Assembly: GCF_001401155.1 (NCBI RefSeq)
Contig: NZ_LJRO01000031.1
Span: 92,113-156,112 of the forward strand
DNA: 64,000 bases
Origin: Pseudomonas tremae
Lineage (GTDB): Bacteria > Pseudomonadota > Gammaproteobacteria > Pseudomonadales > Pseudomonadaceae
Direction of reading: 5' to 3'
In this document: positions 48,226 to 57,151 of the stretch, piece by piece
Layout of the letters: every line of letters begins with the position of its first letter
Numbering within the stretch: the first letter of the stretch is position 1
Notes under the pieces: generated by a model
Told to the model about the DNA's origin: nothing
Seen by the model: the letters and a program-made list of their open reading frames with translations, nothing else
Databases searched by the model: none
Position numbers and translations under genes: made by a program

Positions 48226-49452
48226 TCACACGGATTTGATGGGAACGACGCGGCCCGGCAGGTCGCTGCCTGCTGGCCCGGTATAGGCGGTCCAATCTGG
48301 CTGAGGCAGGCGCGCCAGATGAAGCAGGTGGGCCGTCACCAGGCGGCTTTCGACGAACGCCTGGATTTCCTGCTCGAAGCGCAGCACCGAAAATCGCTCG
48401 GCATTGGCCTGGCAGGCCTCTGGTGTGATGCGTGCCTGCTCTGCTTCGAACTCGGCAACAGCGGCGATCAGCGAGGCGACGGTTTGTTGTCGATAAAACA
48501 CGCCGGTCGGGTGCGGGTGATCGAGCCCGCGGACGGTTTCCAGCACGCCGCCCTTGCCGAACGCAATCACCGGTGTACCGCAGGCCTGAGCCTCGACCGG
48601 GCTGATACCGAAATCCTCCTCGGCGGCAAACACAAAAGCCTTGGCGCTGCGCATGTGTTGCAGCAGCACGGCAGCCGGCTGAAAGCCCAGCAGCGTGATG
48701 TTGGGCGAGTGGCAGGCAATGGCGCGGGCCTTGGCCAGGTCAGGCCCTTCGCCGATCATGATCAGGCGCTTCTCCGGCATAGCGGCGAACGCTTCGACGA
48801 TCATCGGCATGCGTTTGTAAGGCACCATGCGTGAAGCGCTGAGGTAGAAATCCTGACGAGCGCCATGCGCGGTGAAGCCGAGCGTGTCGACTGGCGGATA
48901 GATGACCGTGGACTCTCGCCGGTAAGCCTTTTCGATGCGGGCGCTGACAAACCCGGAATTGGCAATGAACGCGTCTACACCGGTCGAGGTGCGCTGGTCC
49001 CACAGCCGGATGTAGTGCAGGACAATGCGTGCCAGCCGGCTTTTGATGCCTTTGACCATCCCTGATTCCCGGAGGTACTGGTGCTGAAGGTCCCAGGCAT
49101 AGCGGATGGGTGAATGCACATAACTTATATGCAGCTGCCCCGGACCGCTGAGCACGCCTTTGGCCACAGCATGGCTGCTGCTGATGATCAGGTCATAAGC
49201 GGACAGGTCCAGTTGTTCTATGGCCAGCGGCATCAACGGCAGGTAGCGTTGGTAGTGTTTTCGGGCACCAGGCAGATTCTGGATAAACGTCGTTTTCGGC
49301 CTTTTGCCGCGCAGGTGCAGACGGTCCTGATCGTTGAGAAAATCGATCACGGCAAACAGGTCCGCGTCAGGCCAGATATTGATCAGTGACGCGAGTACGC
49401 GTTCGGCGCCGGCGTAAGTCACCAGCCAGTCATGGACGATAGCAATTTTCAT
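48226..49452 (-). CDS. Glycosyltransferase family 4
   Basis: 408-aa cytosolic GT4 enzyme. It opens MKIAIVHDWLVTYAGAERVL and has ISYVHSPIRYAWDLQHQYL, FYLSASRMVPYKRMPMIVEA, LIMIGEGPDLAK and the nucleotide-sugar site FVFAAEEDFGISPVEAQACG then TPVIAFGKGG. It resembles WcaC/Psl-type transferases that add a sugar to the lipid-linked repeat unit. ATG 49452 has AAGGAACGCCC upstream. The in-frame extension toward 49575 overlaps the damaged GT4 gene. Confidence 0.88.
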   Translation of the reverse strand: MKIAIVHDWLVTYAGAERVLASLINIWPDADLFAVIDFLNDQDRLHLRGKRPKTTFIQNLPGARKHYQRYLPLMPLAIEQLDLSAYDLIISSSHAVAKGVLSGPGQLHISYVHSPIRYAWDLQHQYLRESGMVKGIKSRLARIVLHYIRLWDQRTSTGVDAFIANSGFVSARIEKAYRRESTVIYPPVDTLGFTAHGARQDFYLSASRMVPYKRMPMIVEAFAAMPEKRLIMIGEGPDLAKARAIACHSPNITLLGFQPAAVLLQHMRSAKAFVFAAEEDFGISPVEAQACGTPVIAFGKGGVLETVRGLDHPHPTGVFYRQQTVASLIAAVAEFEAEQARITPEACQANAERFSVLRFEQEIQAFVESRLVTAHLLHLARLPQPDWTAYTGPAGSDLPGRVVPIKSV

Positions 49453-49522
49453 GGGCGTTCCTTGCTCAATGTGCTCACGCTGTCGCAGACGCGGCAATGT
49501 GTCCGGCAATACAGGTGTCGAC

Positions 49523-50622
49523 TCAGGGCTCGTCTGAAGATGTGCGATGGTCATGCGATGTCTCGCCGTGCGCATCGACCACGGGTTCCAGCAGCGTGTC
49601 GATATGCCGGGAAAGGTGCTTCGCGGAAAGCTCCCAGGAAAAACGTTGTACGTTTTTCAGCCCCCGCAGACGCAGCGATTGACGTAACGGGGCGTCGACC
49701 AGCACGCGGCGCATTGCCGCCGCCATGTGGCTGACGTCCAGAGGATCGAAATACAGCGCGCTGTTCTGCAGCACTTCAGGAATCGAGGCGGCATTGGCAG
49801 CCAGCACCGGACAGCCGCAGGCCTGCGCTTCCAGCGGCGGAATGCCGAAACCCTCGTACAGCGACGGGAAGACGAAGGCGATTGCCCCCTGATACTGCTC
49901 GATCAGTTCGGCATCACTGAGCCGACCCAGAAAGCGGATGCGAGGGTCACGACAGGCCAGGCGCTGCAGGTCCGGATCGGCGAACACGCCGCTTGCCGCT
50001 GCAGATCCGCGTGACCACGCAGGCTCAGAAACGCCTCGATCAGTCGATTGAAGTTTTTGTGCGCAGCGGGCGATGAGACTGCCAGCAAATATTTCGGCCG
50101 GTCAGGCACGACCGGACGCGGTATGAATTGATCGCTGACCGCTGCGGGTACGACCAGCACCTTGTCTTCGGCATATCCGTAGAAAGAGCTGATCTCTGTT
50201 TTGGAAAAAACGCTGCCGGTCAGCAGGGTTCTGGCCCGCGACAGCAGGACCGGGGTAATGGTCCGGTAGACCAGGCGAAACAGCCGGGTATAACTTTGCG
50301 GATAACGCACATAGTTGATGTCGTGATGAGTGGCTATCTGGTTGCCGTAGAACATAGGGCCGGTGTTGCTGATCGAGATCAGCAGCGGGCTGCCCCGGCG
50401 CTTCAGGTACAGCGGCAAATCGATCTGCTCCCATAAATGACCGGTGGTATAGCCGACACGCTGCGCATCCAGCGCACGGGCACACTCATGCAGTCTGATC
50501 GCGCGCGGGGCAACAAAAACCAGATCGTTGCGCAGGCGTTTCAACGCCCGGCACATCTGTTCTGCATAGCGCTGCACACCACTGATGTCCTGGGTGAGAA
50601 ACCGTGAATTGATGAAAATCAT
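49523..50622 (-). pseudogene. Glycosyltransferase family 4, frameshifted
   Basis: The N-terminal part starts at ATG 50622 (MIFINSRFLTQDISGVQRYA) and reads as a normal GT4 acceptor domain to LSLRGHADLQ. It then turns into unrelated residues and stops at 49903. The donor-sugar half continues in another frame from SGVFADPDLQRLACRDPRI through FVFPSLYEGFGIPPLEAQACG to the stop at 49523. The break is near 49990-50005. Intact relatives have a strand of the type LVIVGG just before the VFADP stretch. That strand is missing here, so a small deletion (length one more than a multiple of three, perhaps 13 bp) is the probable lesion. As read, no functional enzyme is made. Confidence 0.85.
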
Positions 50623-50717
50623 CTCAAGCTTCCTGCTGGTGAGGGTGATTTGGCTGGAGTACGAGCGCCTTGCCCGGTGCCCATGAGGTCGAAGATGTCC
50701 ATTGAGCAGGACTGAAA

Positions 50718-51941
50718 CTACGTGCGTACGCTGCGCCAGGTGATGCGGTCCTGAAGCGTCTGAGCAAAAATGCTTTCGTATTGATCCAGCATGAGGTCCA
50801 GGTTCAACAGGGACGCGACACTGTTACGCGCCTGACTGCCCAGGCGTGCGAGAAGCTCGGGTTGCTGATGCAGTTTGAGCATCGCCAGGCCCAGCGAGTC
50901 AGGATCATCGGGGCTGCACAGCAGGCCGTTGAGAGGGTCCTGAATGATTTCCGTCAGCCCGCCCATGCGGCTGGCAATCACTGGGCGGGAGTGCGCACAG
51001 GCTTCCACAGCCACCAGGCCGAATGGCTCGTTCCACATCGAAGGGACGACCGCGACATCGATCTGACGGTAGAAAATATCGGGCTGCTGAAAGCCGACGA
51101 AACTGATCCGGGGTGATGTGACCCTGGCCCGCAAGCGTATCTCGTCAGCCAGTTGCCCACGCCCGGCGATCTTCAGGGTGGCGTCGAAGGGCAAATGCTG
51201 GAACTGATCGATCAGCCATCCCACCCCTTTGTTTTCCGACAGCGTGCCCAGATAGCCAAAGCGCAGTGGGGCTTTATCCGCCGGTGGTGTGCGCAACTCG
51301 TGCAGCGGGGGTGAAAACGGACTGGCGTTATGCACCACATAGCCTCGTGCGCCCTTGAAATAGCCCTGCGCTTGAAGGGTGTCGAGCATGAAACGGCTAA
51401 CCCCCACGACTGTACTGACTTGCTCCGATTGTCGAGCGTGATGCTTGCGAAACTGCGAGCACACCCGGCACTGCCGCTGACAGCTCTGACCGTTTTTGAA
51501 CATGGTGCTGCCCGGACACAGCAAGTAAAAATCGTGCAGGACCTGCACGACAGGGCAATCGGCTGCGCTGATTTCGTCCCATGCCGACACCGACCAGCCG
51601 GTCAGGTTATGGCAGACCACGAGCTCGGGCTGTTCAGCTGCCATCACTTGACCGACGTAGTCGCGCATGCCGCTGTTGTAGCGATCACGCCAATGCCAGC
51701 CCAACCGCGCCAGACGGCCAGGTCGTTGAGCGCTGAAATGCCAGTAACTGTTCAGCAGTCCGGCCCGATAGACCTTGACACGATTGACCTCCGCCAGTTG
51801 CAGGTCAGGCTTATCGGAGGTGGCCAGCACCGCCACCGTATGACCGCGCTGCTGCAACCCCTCGACGGTGCGCTGCAGGATGATTTCCGCTCCGCCGCCG
51901 ATATCGGGCGCGTAAAGGCTACTGACAAAGAGGATTTTCAT
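50718..51941 (-). CDS. Glycosyltransferase family 4
   Basis: 407-aa GT4 enzyme with the GGGAEIILQRTVEGL N-terminal loop, VLHDFYLLCPGSTMFKNG, a Cys-rich CQRQCRVC segment, RFGYLGTLSENKGVGWLIDQ and the donor site VVPSMWNEPFGLVAVEACAH. The Cys-rich stretch is characteristic of a subgroup of polysaccharide GT4 proteins. The start overlaps the stop of the upstream GT2 gene by 4 bp (ATGA). Confidence 0.88.
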   Translation of the reverse strand: MKILFVSSLYAPDIGGGAEIILQRTVEGLQQRGHTVAVLATSDKPDLQLAEVNRVKVYRAGLLNSYWHFSAQRPGRLARLGWHWRDRYNSGMRDYVGQVMAAEQPELVVCHNLTGWSVSAWDEISAADCPVVQVLHDFYLLCPGSTMFKNGQSCQRQCRVCSQFRKHHARQSEQVSTVVGVSRFMLDTLQAQGYFKGARGYVVHNASPFSPPLHELRTPPADKAPLRFGYLGTLSENKGVGWLIDQFQHLPFDATLKIAGRGQLADEIRLRARVTSPRISFVGFQQPDIFYRQIDVAVVPSMWNEPFGLVAVEACAHSRPVIASRMGGLTEIIQDPLNGLLCSPDDPDSLGLAMLKLHQQPELLARLGSQARNSVASLLNLDLMLDQYESIFAQTLQDRITWRSVRT

Positions 51942-52939
51942 AGCGGGTATGACCTGTTCAGGCCCAATACGCCAGCTTCGCCCTCGCGTATGGCCTTTCT
52001 CAGCAGGTGCAGGCGCTGCATGGCGTTATGACGACGTGCGCACAGGCTCAGCATGCAGAGAAAGACCAGCCGGTTGAGTCGATGGCTCGGCGCGGAAGAT
52101 GCCCAGACATACTTGTCGAACCATGCCTGATTGCGCGCTGCGTAATAAGCGCGTAGATCCGATCCGCCCAGCAGGTAGTTTTCATAGACGTTGCGGGTGC
52201 GGGCCTTGATGTTCCACGAGTCCTCCAGGTCATCAAGCCGTGCGCCGGTTATCAGAAACAGCTTTCCGCCGCCCTGGGTGATCCGCCAAGTGTATTCACT
52301 GTCATCCACGTACAGTTTGAGCGCATCCAGTGGCTGGCCGATCTTCATGTAGAGGCTGCGATGGGCCAGCAACCCGCCGTAAGTCGCGAAGGGAATTTGC
52401 ACCATTTCTGGCAAGGGGCTGGCCGCCCTGGACCGCCTGAAAGGCAAGCGGCGCCATATCTTGTAGGGCAACTGGGCAATGTGAAAACCGAAGAAACTCG
52501 AGCGACGCTGAATGGCGTAACGCAGCGGAACCCCGGCGGCAACGTCGGCCTGGTGAGTCGGACGAAATCCGAGTACTGCGGTGTTGTCATTCCCGCCGCT
52601 TTGCGTCTTTTCGTGCAGGGCTCTGTGCAGTACTTCAATGGCATCAAGGGTCGGCGCGTTGTCATCGTCCATCAGCCAGATGTAGTCGTCCCCGGCGTCG
52701 AGCGCTGCCTTTATGCCAACCGAATAACCGTTGGCCGAACCGGTATTGTGCGCAAGCCGGATCACCTGAACCTTGTCCGGCCATTCTTCGCACAGCGTCT
52801 GTAACGGCGCGACAGAAGCATTGCTGACGATGATGACCCGACTGATCAGCGGGCTCTGAAGCGAGCGGCTGATCAGCGTGTGCAGATAGTCGAAACGGTC
52901 ACCATAGGTGAGCGTCACCAGGGTGGTCTGACAGGGCAT
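51938..52939 (-). CDS. Glycosyltransferase family 2 (GlfT2-like)
   Basis: 333-aa GT-A fold enzyme. It has TLVTLTYGDRFDYLHTLI, IIVSNASV, RLAHNTGSANGYSVGIKAAL, the metal-binding DDD in YIWLMDDDNAPTLDAIE, and a late VDDSEYTWRI acceptor motif. Similar to rhamnosyl- or galactofuranosyl-transferases. The sugar is unknown. Coupled to the downstream GT4 gene by a 4-bp overlap. Confidence 0.87.
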   Translation of the reverse strand: MPCQTTLVTLTYGDRFDYLHTLISRSLQSPLISRVIIVSNASVAPLQTLCEEWPDKVQVIRLAHNTGSANGYSVGIKAALDAGDDYIWLMDDDNAPTLDAIEVLHRALHEKTQSGGNDNTAVLGFRPTHQADVAAGVPLRYAIQRRSSFFGFHIAQLPYKIWRRLPFRRSRAASPLPEMVQIPFATYGGLLAHRSLYMKIGQPLDALKLYVDDSEYTWRITQGGGKLFLITGARLDDLEDSWNIKARTRNVYENYLLGGSDLRAYYAARNQAWFDKYVWASSAPSHRLNRLVFLCMLSLCARRHNAMQRLHLLRKAIREGEAGVLGLNRSYPL

Positions 52940-53009
52940 GGTGCGGTTCCGGTGCGGAGGGCGGATGATGAGCGCGTGAAGGCGGCAGTGTCTGTTGGTG
53001 TGGTGAGCC

Positions 53010-53522
53010 TCAGGCCCTGGCTTGTACCCGTGACAGACTGCTGATGGGCAGCACCACCTGATGCTGGCGTTGCAACATGCTGAGCAGAATGACCGCGCGT
53101 TCGCTGCCGTCCGCTGTCAGGAAAATCGCCTCGACTGCACTCAGGCTGCCGGTGTTGATCAGCACTATGTCGCCCCGGGTAAACCGGGTGTCCGCCGATG
53201 GCGCAGAAAGACGCTGGCGGATCTGCTCGATCAGCGCGTCCCGAACCGGCACCGGCTGACCGCCAAAGGTCACGATGCGTGAGACGCCACGAGTGGAACG
53301 GATCGGGTACCAGTTGTCATGCACCTGGTCCATGCGAATGAACAGGTAGCCGGGGAACAGCGCTTCTTCAGTCTGCAGCCTGGCGACGGTCCTTTTTGCA
53401 GTCGCCTGTAGTGGCCGGTAACACTCGAAGTGCTGGCGTTGCAGATTCTCTGCGGCGCGCGCTTCCTGACGTGGTTTGGTCTGGATCAGATACCAGCGAG
53501 CATCCTGATCAGCGAGAAGCAT
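53010..53522 (-). CDS. rfaH: Transcription antiterminator RfaH (NusG paralogue)
   Basis: 170-aa NusG-like elongation factor. The NGN domain has WYLIQTKPRQEARAAENLQR, ECYRPLQA and EEALFPGYLFIRMD, and the C-terminal KOW-like region starts RFTRGDIVLINTGSLSAVEA. RfaH binds RNA polymerase paused at an ops element and keeps it processive over long polysaccharide operons. An ops sequence is present in this operon's leader, so the protein probably controls its own operon. ATG 53522 is preferred (AAGGAA 7 bp upstream). A TTG two codons earlier is possible. Confidence 0.9.
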   Translation of the reverse strand: MLLADQDARWYLIQTKPRQEARAAENLQRQHFECYRPLQATAKRTVARLQTEEALFPGYLFIRMDQVHDNWYPIRSTRGVSRIVTFGGQPVPVRDALIEQIRQRLSAPSADTRFTRGDIVLINTGSLSAVEAIFLTADGSERAVILLSMLQRQHQVVLPISSLSRVQARA

Positions 53523-53572
53523 GGTCAATTCCTTTTATATGAAGCGGCTCGGGTGTCTGGGGGCGTTTCTGG

Positions 53573-55773
53573 CTAGCGGGGGGCAGGGTGGTAGTTGTAA
53601 CCATAGGCGGCACAGTCGTAGTCGGAGGTCATGGCGTTGCGCACCACAGCATTGAAAATGGCCCCTTTGATCAACACTCCGTTCTGGCCCAGGCGACGCT
53701 TGCAGGCTTCGATCTCCTTGATCGTGGTCATGCCAAAACGCGCGACCAGCAGGCAGGTGCCTGCCTGACGCCCCACCAGTGTCGCGTCGGTCACCGCCAG
53801 GATGGGCGGTGTGTCGATCAGGATCAGGTCATAGCGTGGCGACAGCTCGGCCAGCATTTTGTGGAAATTGTCATGCATCAGCAGTTCCGAGGGGTTGGGC
53901 GCCGCGAACCCGCAGGAGATGAGATCCAGGTGGTGAATGCGCGTCGGGTTGATGACCTCGCTGCAGGGCAATCGGGCGGCCAGCGTGTCGGACAGGCCGT
54001 GCCTGGGTTGCAGACCGAAGATACGGTGCAGGTAACCCTTGCGCATGTCAGCATCGATAAGCAACACCCGTTTGCCGGTCTGGGCAATGATCGCCGCCAG
54101 ATTGGCCGACACAAACGATTTGCCGGCGCCCGGCGTCGGGCTCGATATCATCAGCACGTTATTGCGCGCTTCAAGCATCGCGAAATGCAGGCTGGTACGC
54201 AGGCTGCGCAATGATTCAACAGCCAGCTCGTCGGGCGCCGCGATGCTCAACAGTTTCGGCTCAAGCGTTGCCCGACTGTTCTTGCCGGGCTTCTCCAGTC
54301 GATCCTGATGGCGCGAAAAGGCCAGCGACGCATAGACCGGCATGCCGAGGCTTTCGATGACTTCTGCGCTTTCAACACCACGATAGAACGCCTGACGTAT
54401 GAAAATGATGGTCACCGCAACCAGGACACCGAACAGAGAGGCAATCAGTACGATCAGCTTCTTCATCGGCCTGACGGGCCTTTCTATGTTGCTGTCGGCA
54501 TTGTCGATGATCCTTACGTTACCGATGCTGCCCGCTCGCAGAATGTCCTGCTCCTGGCTCTTGTTGAGCATCAGCGTGTAGGTCTGGCTGGTGACCTGCA
54601 TGTCGCGCGTCAGACGCAGCAATTCCTGCTGGGTCATGGGCAGCGCTTCGATCTTTTTCAGCAGGGCCTGCCTCTGTTGTTCAAGCTGATTGATCTGGCT
54701 CATCAAACCGCGGTAGGTCGGGTGCTCGCGGGTGTACAGACGCTCCAGTTCGACGCGTTTGAGTTTCAGCTCGGAAAGCGTCGCGTCGAGACTGACCACC
54801 TGATCAAGCACTCCCTTGGTTTCGATGCTCAGGTCCACAGACTTGGCGCTGGTCTGAAAATTGTTCAGCGCGACCTCTGACTCTTCCAGTTGTTTGCGCA
54901 CCGCAGGCAGTTGCGAGCGCAGAAACTCCAGACGCTGGGCCGCCTCGGCAGAACTGCGCTCGACGTTCTGGCGTACGTACAGATGGCTCACCTCTTCGAG
55001 AATTCGATTGGCCTTCTGCGCATCCGGGTCTTCGATGGACAGGTAAATGATCCCTGAGTCTCTGCCGGCCTCAGTGATCTTCAAACGGTTCTGATAGCTC
55101 AACGCGGTGCTGAAGGTGCGTTGTCTTGAGACCGTGAAATCAGTCCCGGGACGTGCTTGCAGCGCGGCGACCTGAATCGTGACCCCGCTGCCCTCGACGA
55201 CGCGATTGGTCGCGCCGCGAAGCAGCAGACGGTGCTCATCGTCGTAGAGCGAGAACTGGCCGGGCTGGCCTGCAGTCAGAGTCAGGTTTTCGCCGAGCAG
55301 AGACTCCGGCACGTCGAGTTGAAAAACGTCGATTTTCTCGCCGCCCCACGCATAGCGGTTGAGGCCGAACAAGGGCTCTGCCAGCGTGCGCTGGCTTCCA
55401 GGGGTAAAGGTGCGATGCAGGTAAGGACCGATCACCGGAAAGAAGTCCGGGGTCTGCAGCACATTGAGTTTGAGGTCATCGACCACCTTGCCTAGCAATG
55501 CACGTGATTTGATCAGCTCTGGGACACTGACGTCGGCCTGCCGCTGGCCTCTGGCGTGCCCTCGATGCCAATTTTTCTGGGCTCTATCTGGATCATGGCA
55601 TTGGCCTGGTAGTAAGGCGTCGCCAGAATCGCGTAGGCCAGCCCGATCAGGAAGAACAGCCCGACGGTCCAGAGAATCAAGGCTTTGTGATCGAACAACA
55701 TCCGCAGAACGGTTGCCAGATCGACCCGTGAATCCTGGTAGTGATCCAAAAGAGCATGGTTCATGACGGTCAT
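53573..55773 (-). pseudogene. Wzc-type polysaccharide tyrosine autokinase, frameshifted near the N terminus
   Basis: ATG 55773 starts a Wzz-type N terminus with a first membrane span (ALILWTVGLFFLIGLAYAIL) and IQIEPRKIGIEGTPEASG. The frame then stops at 55513. The protein continues one frame over from QADVSVPELIKSRALLGKVV to 53573. Adding one base near 55541-55545 rebuilds a 733-aa protein, the normal Wzc length. The rest is complete: coiled coils, a second span (LIVLIASLFGVLVAVTIIF), Walker A PTPGAGKS, Walker A' VLLIDADMRKG, Walker B LILIDTPP and a Tyr-rich tail (SDYDCAAYGYNYHPAPR). The gene follows the phosphatase stop codon with no gap. Confidence 0.87.
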
Positions 55774-56232
55774 TTATCGTGTCTCTTCTGACTGAAAATG
55801 AGGAAGCCAGTCGTCGATGCACCGCGAGAGCTGCGCATAGGTCTGTTCGAAGGCTGAAAGGGGTCGCCGATAGGGGTCGGCTACATCGGGATCGAGCGGG
55901 CCTTGCCACTGGCCAATCGAGAAAGTTCTGCCACGTACTGCGGGCGCGAACCTGAGCAGGTCGGGCATGTGCCGCCGTTCCATCACCAGGATCAGCTCTG
56001 CCTGGTGCAGCAGCTCGTGGTTGACCTGGCGTGCGGCATGGGGCTGCAGCGGCACACAATGGGCATCCAGCACGGCGCGGGCCGACGGGTCTATAGGTGA
56101 GCCTGACAGCGCGGCGATGCCTGCCGAATCAACACACACTGTGGTGGCCCCCAGGCGCTGGCGCATCATGGCCACCGCCATCGGGCTGCGGCAGACGTTG
56201 CCGACGCACAGCACCAGTACGCTACTGAACAT
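55774..56232 (-). CDS. Low-molecular-weight protein tyrosine phosphatase (Wzb type)
   Basis: 152-aa cytosolic phosphatase. The P-loop is CVGNVCRS with nucleophile Cys9 and Arg15, and the general acid Asp lies in DVADPYRRP. Partner of the Wzc-type kinase encoded directly after it: it removes phosphate from the Tyr-rich tail and so cycles polymer length and export. The start overlaps the end of the upstream GT2 gene by 11 bp. Confidence 0.93.
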   Translation of the reverse strand: MFSSVLVLCVGNVCRSPMAVAMMRQRLGATTVCVDSAGIAALSGSPIDPSARAVLDAHCVPLQPHAARQVNHELLHQAELILVMERRHMPDLLRFAPAVRGRTFSIGQWQGPLDPDVADPYRRPLSAFEQTYAQLSRCIDDWLPHFQSEETR

Positions 56233-57148
56233 GGCTGTCCGTCGGTGTCGGCAACAGACGCTTGAACAGGTTGCCGACGAGGTTGCCCGCCACTTTCCAC
56301 AGGGTCTGAAGTTTGCGGCGAGGAGCAAGCGCTGCCAGCGCGAGGCAAACCGTCTGGACCAGAAAGTGCTCGTACAGTGGTTGATTGCCGATACGATTGT
56401 AGTAGTTGGCCAGGCTGAAGCAGGTCATCAGGTTCATGTGGATCTTGCGCTTATCGCTGCGCATGGAAAACACTCCGCCAGGGTGCAGTCGATACGCTGC
56501 GGGCTTGATCTCTCCCAGGAACTTGCCGCTGCCATAAGCGCCCAGCAGCGACCACCAGCACATGTCGTTCAGCGGTGCGCTGCGGACATTCAGCTCCGCA
56601 GGCAATGTGCTGAAGACATTGCGAAAACACGTGGTAAGGGTCGACAGCCGCCGTGCTTTCTGTAATTCCAGAGGCGTGGCGTCGGTGCGCAGGCGGCCTT
56701 TCAACTGCACGCCATACTGACCGTTCTCGTCGAAGGCGAACGCATCGTGGTAAGTGATGACGCAGCCAGGATGGCTTTCGAGAAAGTCCACTTGAGTTTG
56801 CAGTTTGAGCGGATCCGTCCAGTAGTCGTCTGCTTCGCAATAGGCTATATAGCGGCCGCGTGCGCTGGCAAAAAGCGCCGGAACACAGGGCTGGCCCAGG
56901 CTGTATTGGTTGGCTTTTTGGTAGAACGCTCGAATGATCGTCGGGTACCGCTCGGCGTATTGCGCGATGATGCGTGCGGTACTGTCGGTGGAGGCGTCGT
57001 CGTTGATCAGAATTTCGTAATCGAAGCGTGTCTGCTGCGAAAGGAAGCTGTCCAGCGCCTGAGCGATGAAGGCTTCCTGGTTGTAAGCCGGGCAGACAAT
57101 GCTTAATAGCGGTGGCTGCGCAGTCGTTTTTTTAACGATGGTATCCAT
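56222..57148 (-). CDS. Glycosyltransferase family 2
   Basis: 308-aa GT-A fold transferase. It has LSIVCPAYNQEAFIAQALDS, a QQTRFDYEILINDDASTDST motif, and YIAYCEADDYWTDPLKLQ with the metal-binding acidic residues. It lies between the flippase gene (3 bp upstream) and the phosphatase gene (11-bp overlap). The sugar transferred cannot be read. Confidence 0.9.
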   Translation of the reverse strand: MDTIVKKTTAQPPLLSIVCPAYNQEAFIAQALDSFLSQQTRFDYEILINDDASTDSTARIIAQYAERYPTIIRAFYQKANQYSLGQPCVPALFASARGRYIAYCEADDYWTDPLKLQTQVDFLESHPGCVITYHDAFAFDENGQYGVQLKGRLRTDATPLELQKARRLSTLTTCFRNVFSTLPAELNVRSAPLNDMCWWSLLGAYGSGKFLGEIKPAAYRLHPGGVFSMRSDKRKIHMNLMTCFSLANYYNRIGNQPLYEHFLVQTVCLALAALAPRRKLQTLWKVAGNLVGNLFKRLLPTPTDSHVQ

Positions 57149-57151
57149 TGT

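Noticed and set aside
55774..56059. Upstream extension of the Wzc 3' frame as a genuine N terminus
   Set aside because: It overlaps the phosphatase gene out of frame and is Arg/Ser/Pro-rich. The real Wzc start is ATG 55773 in another frame.
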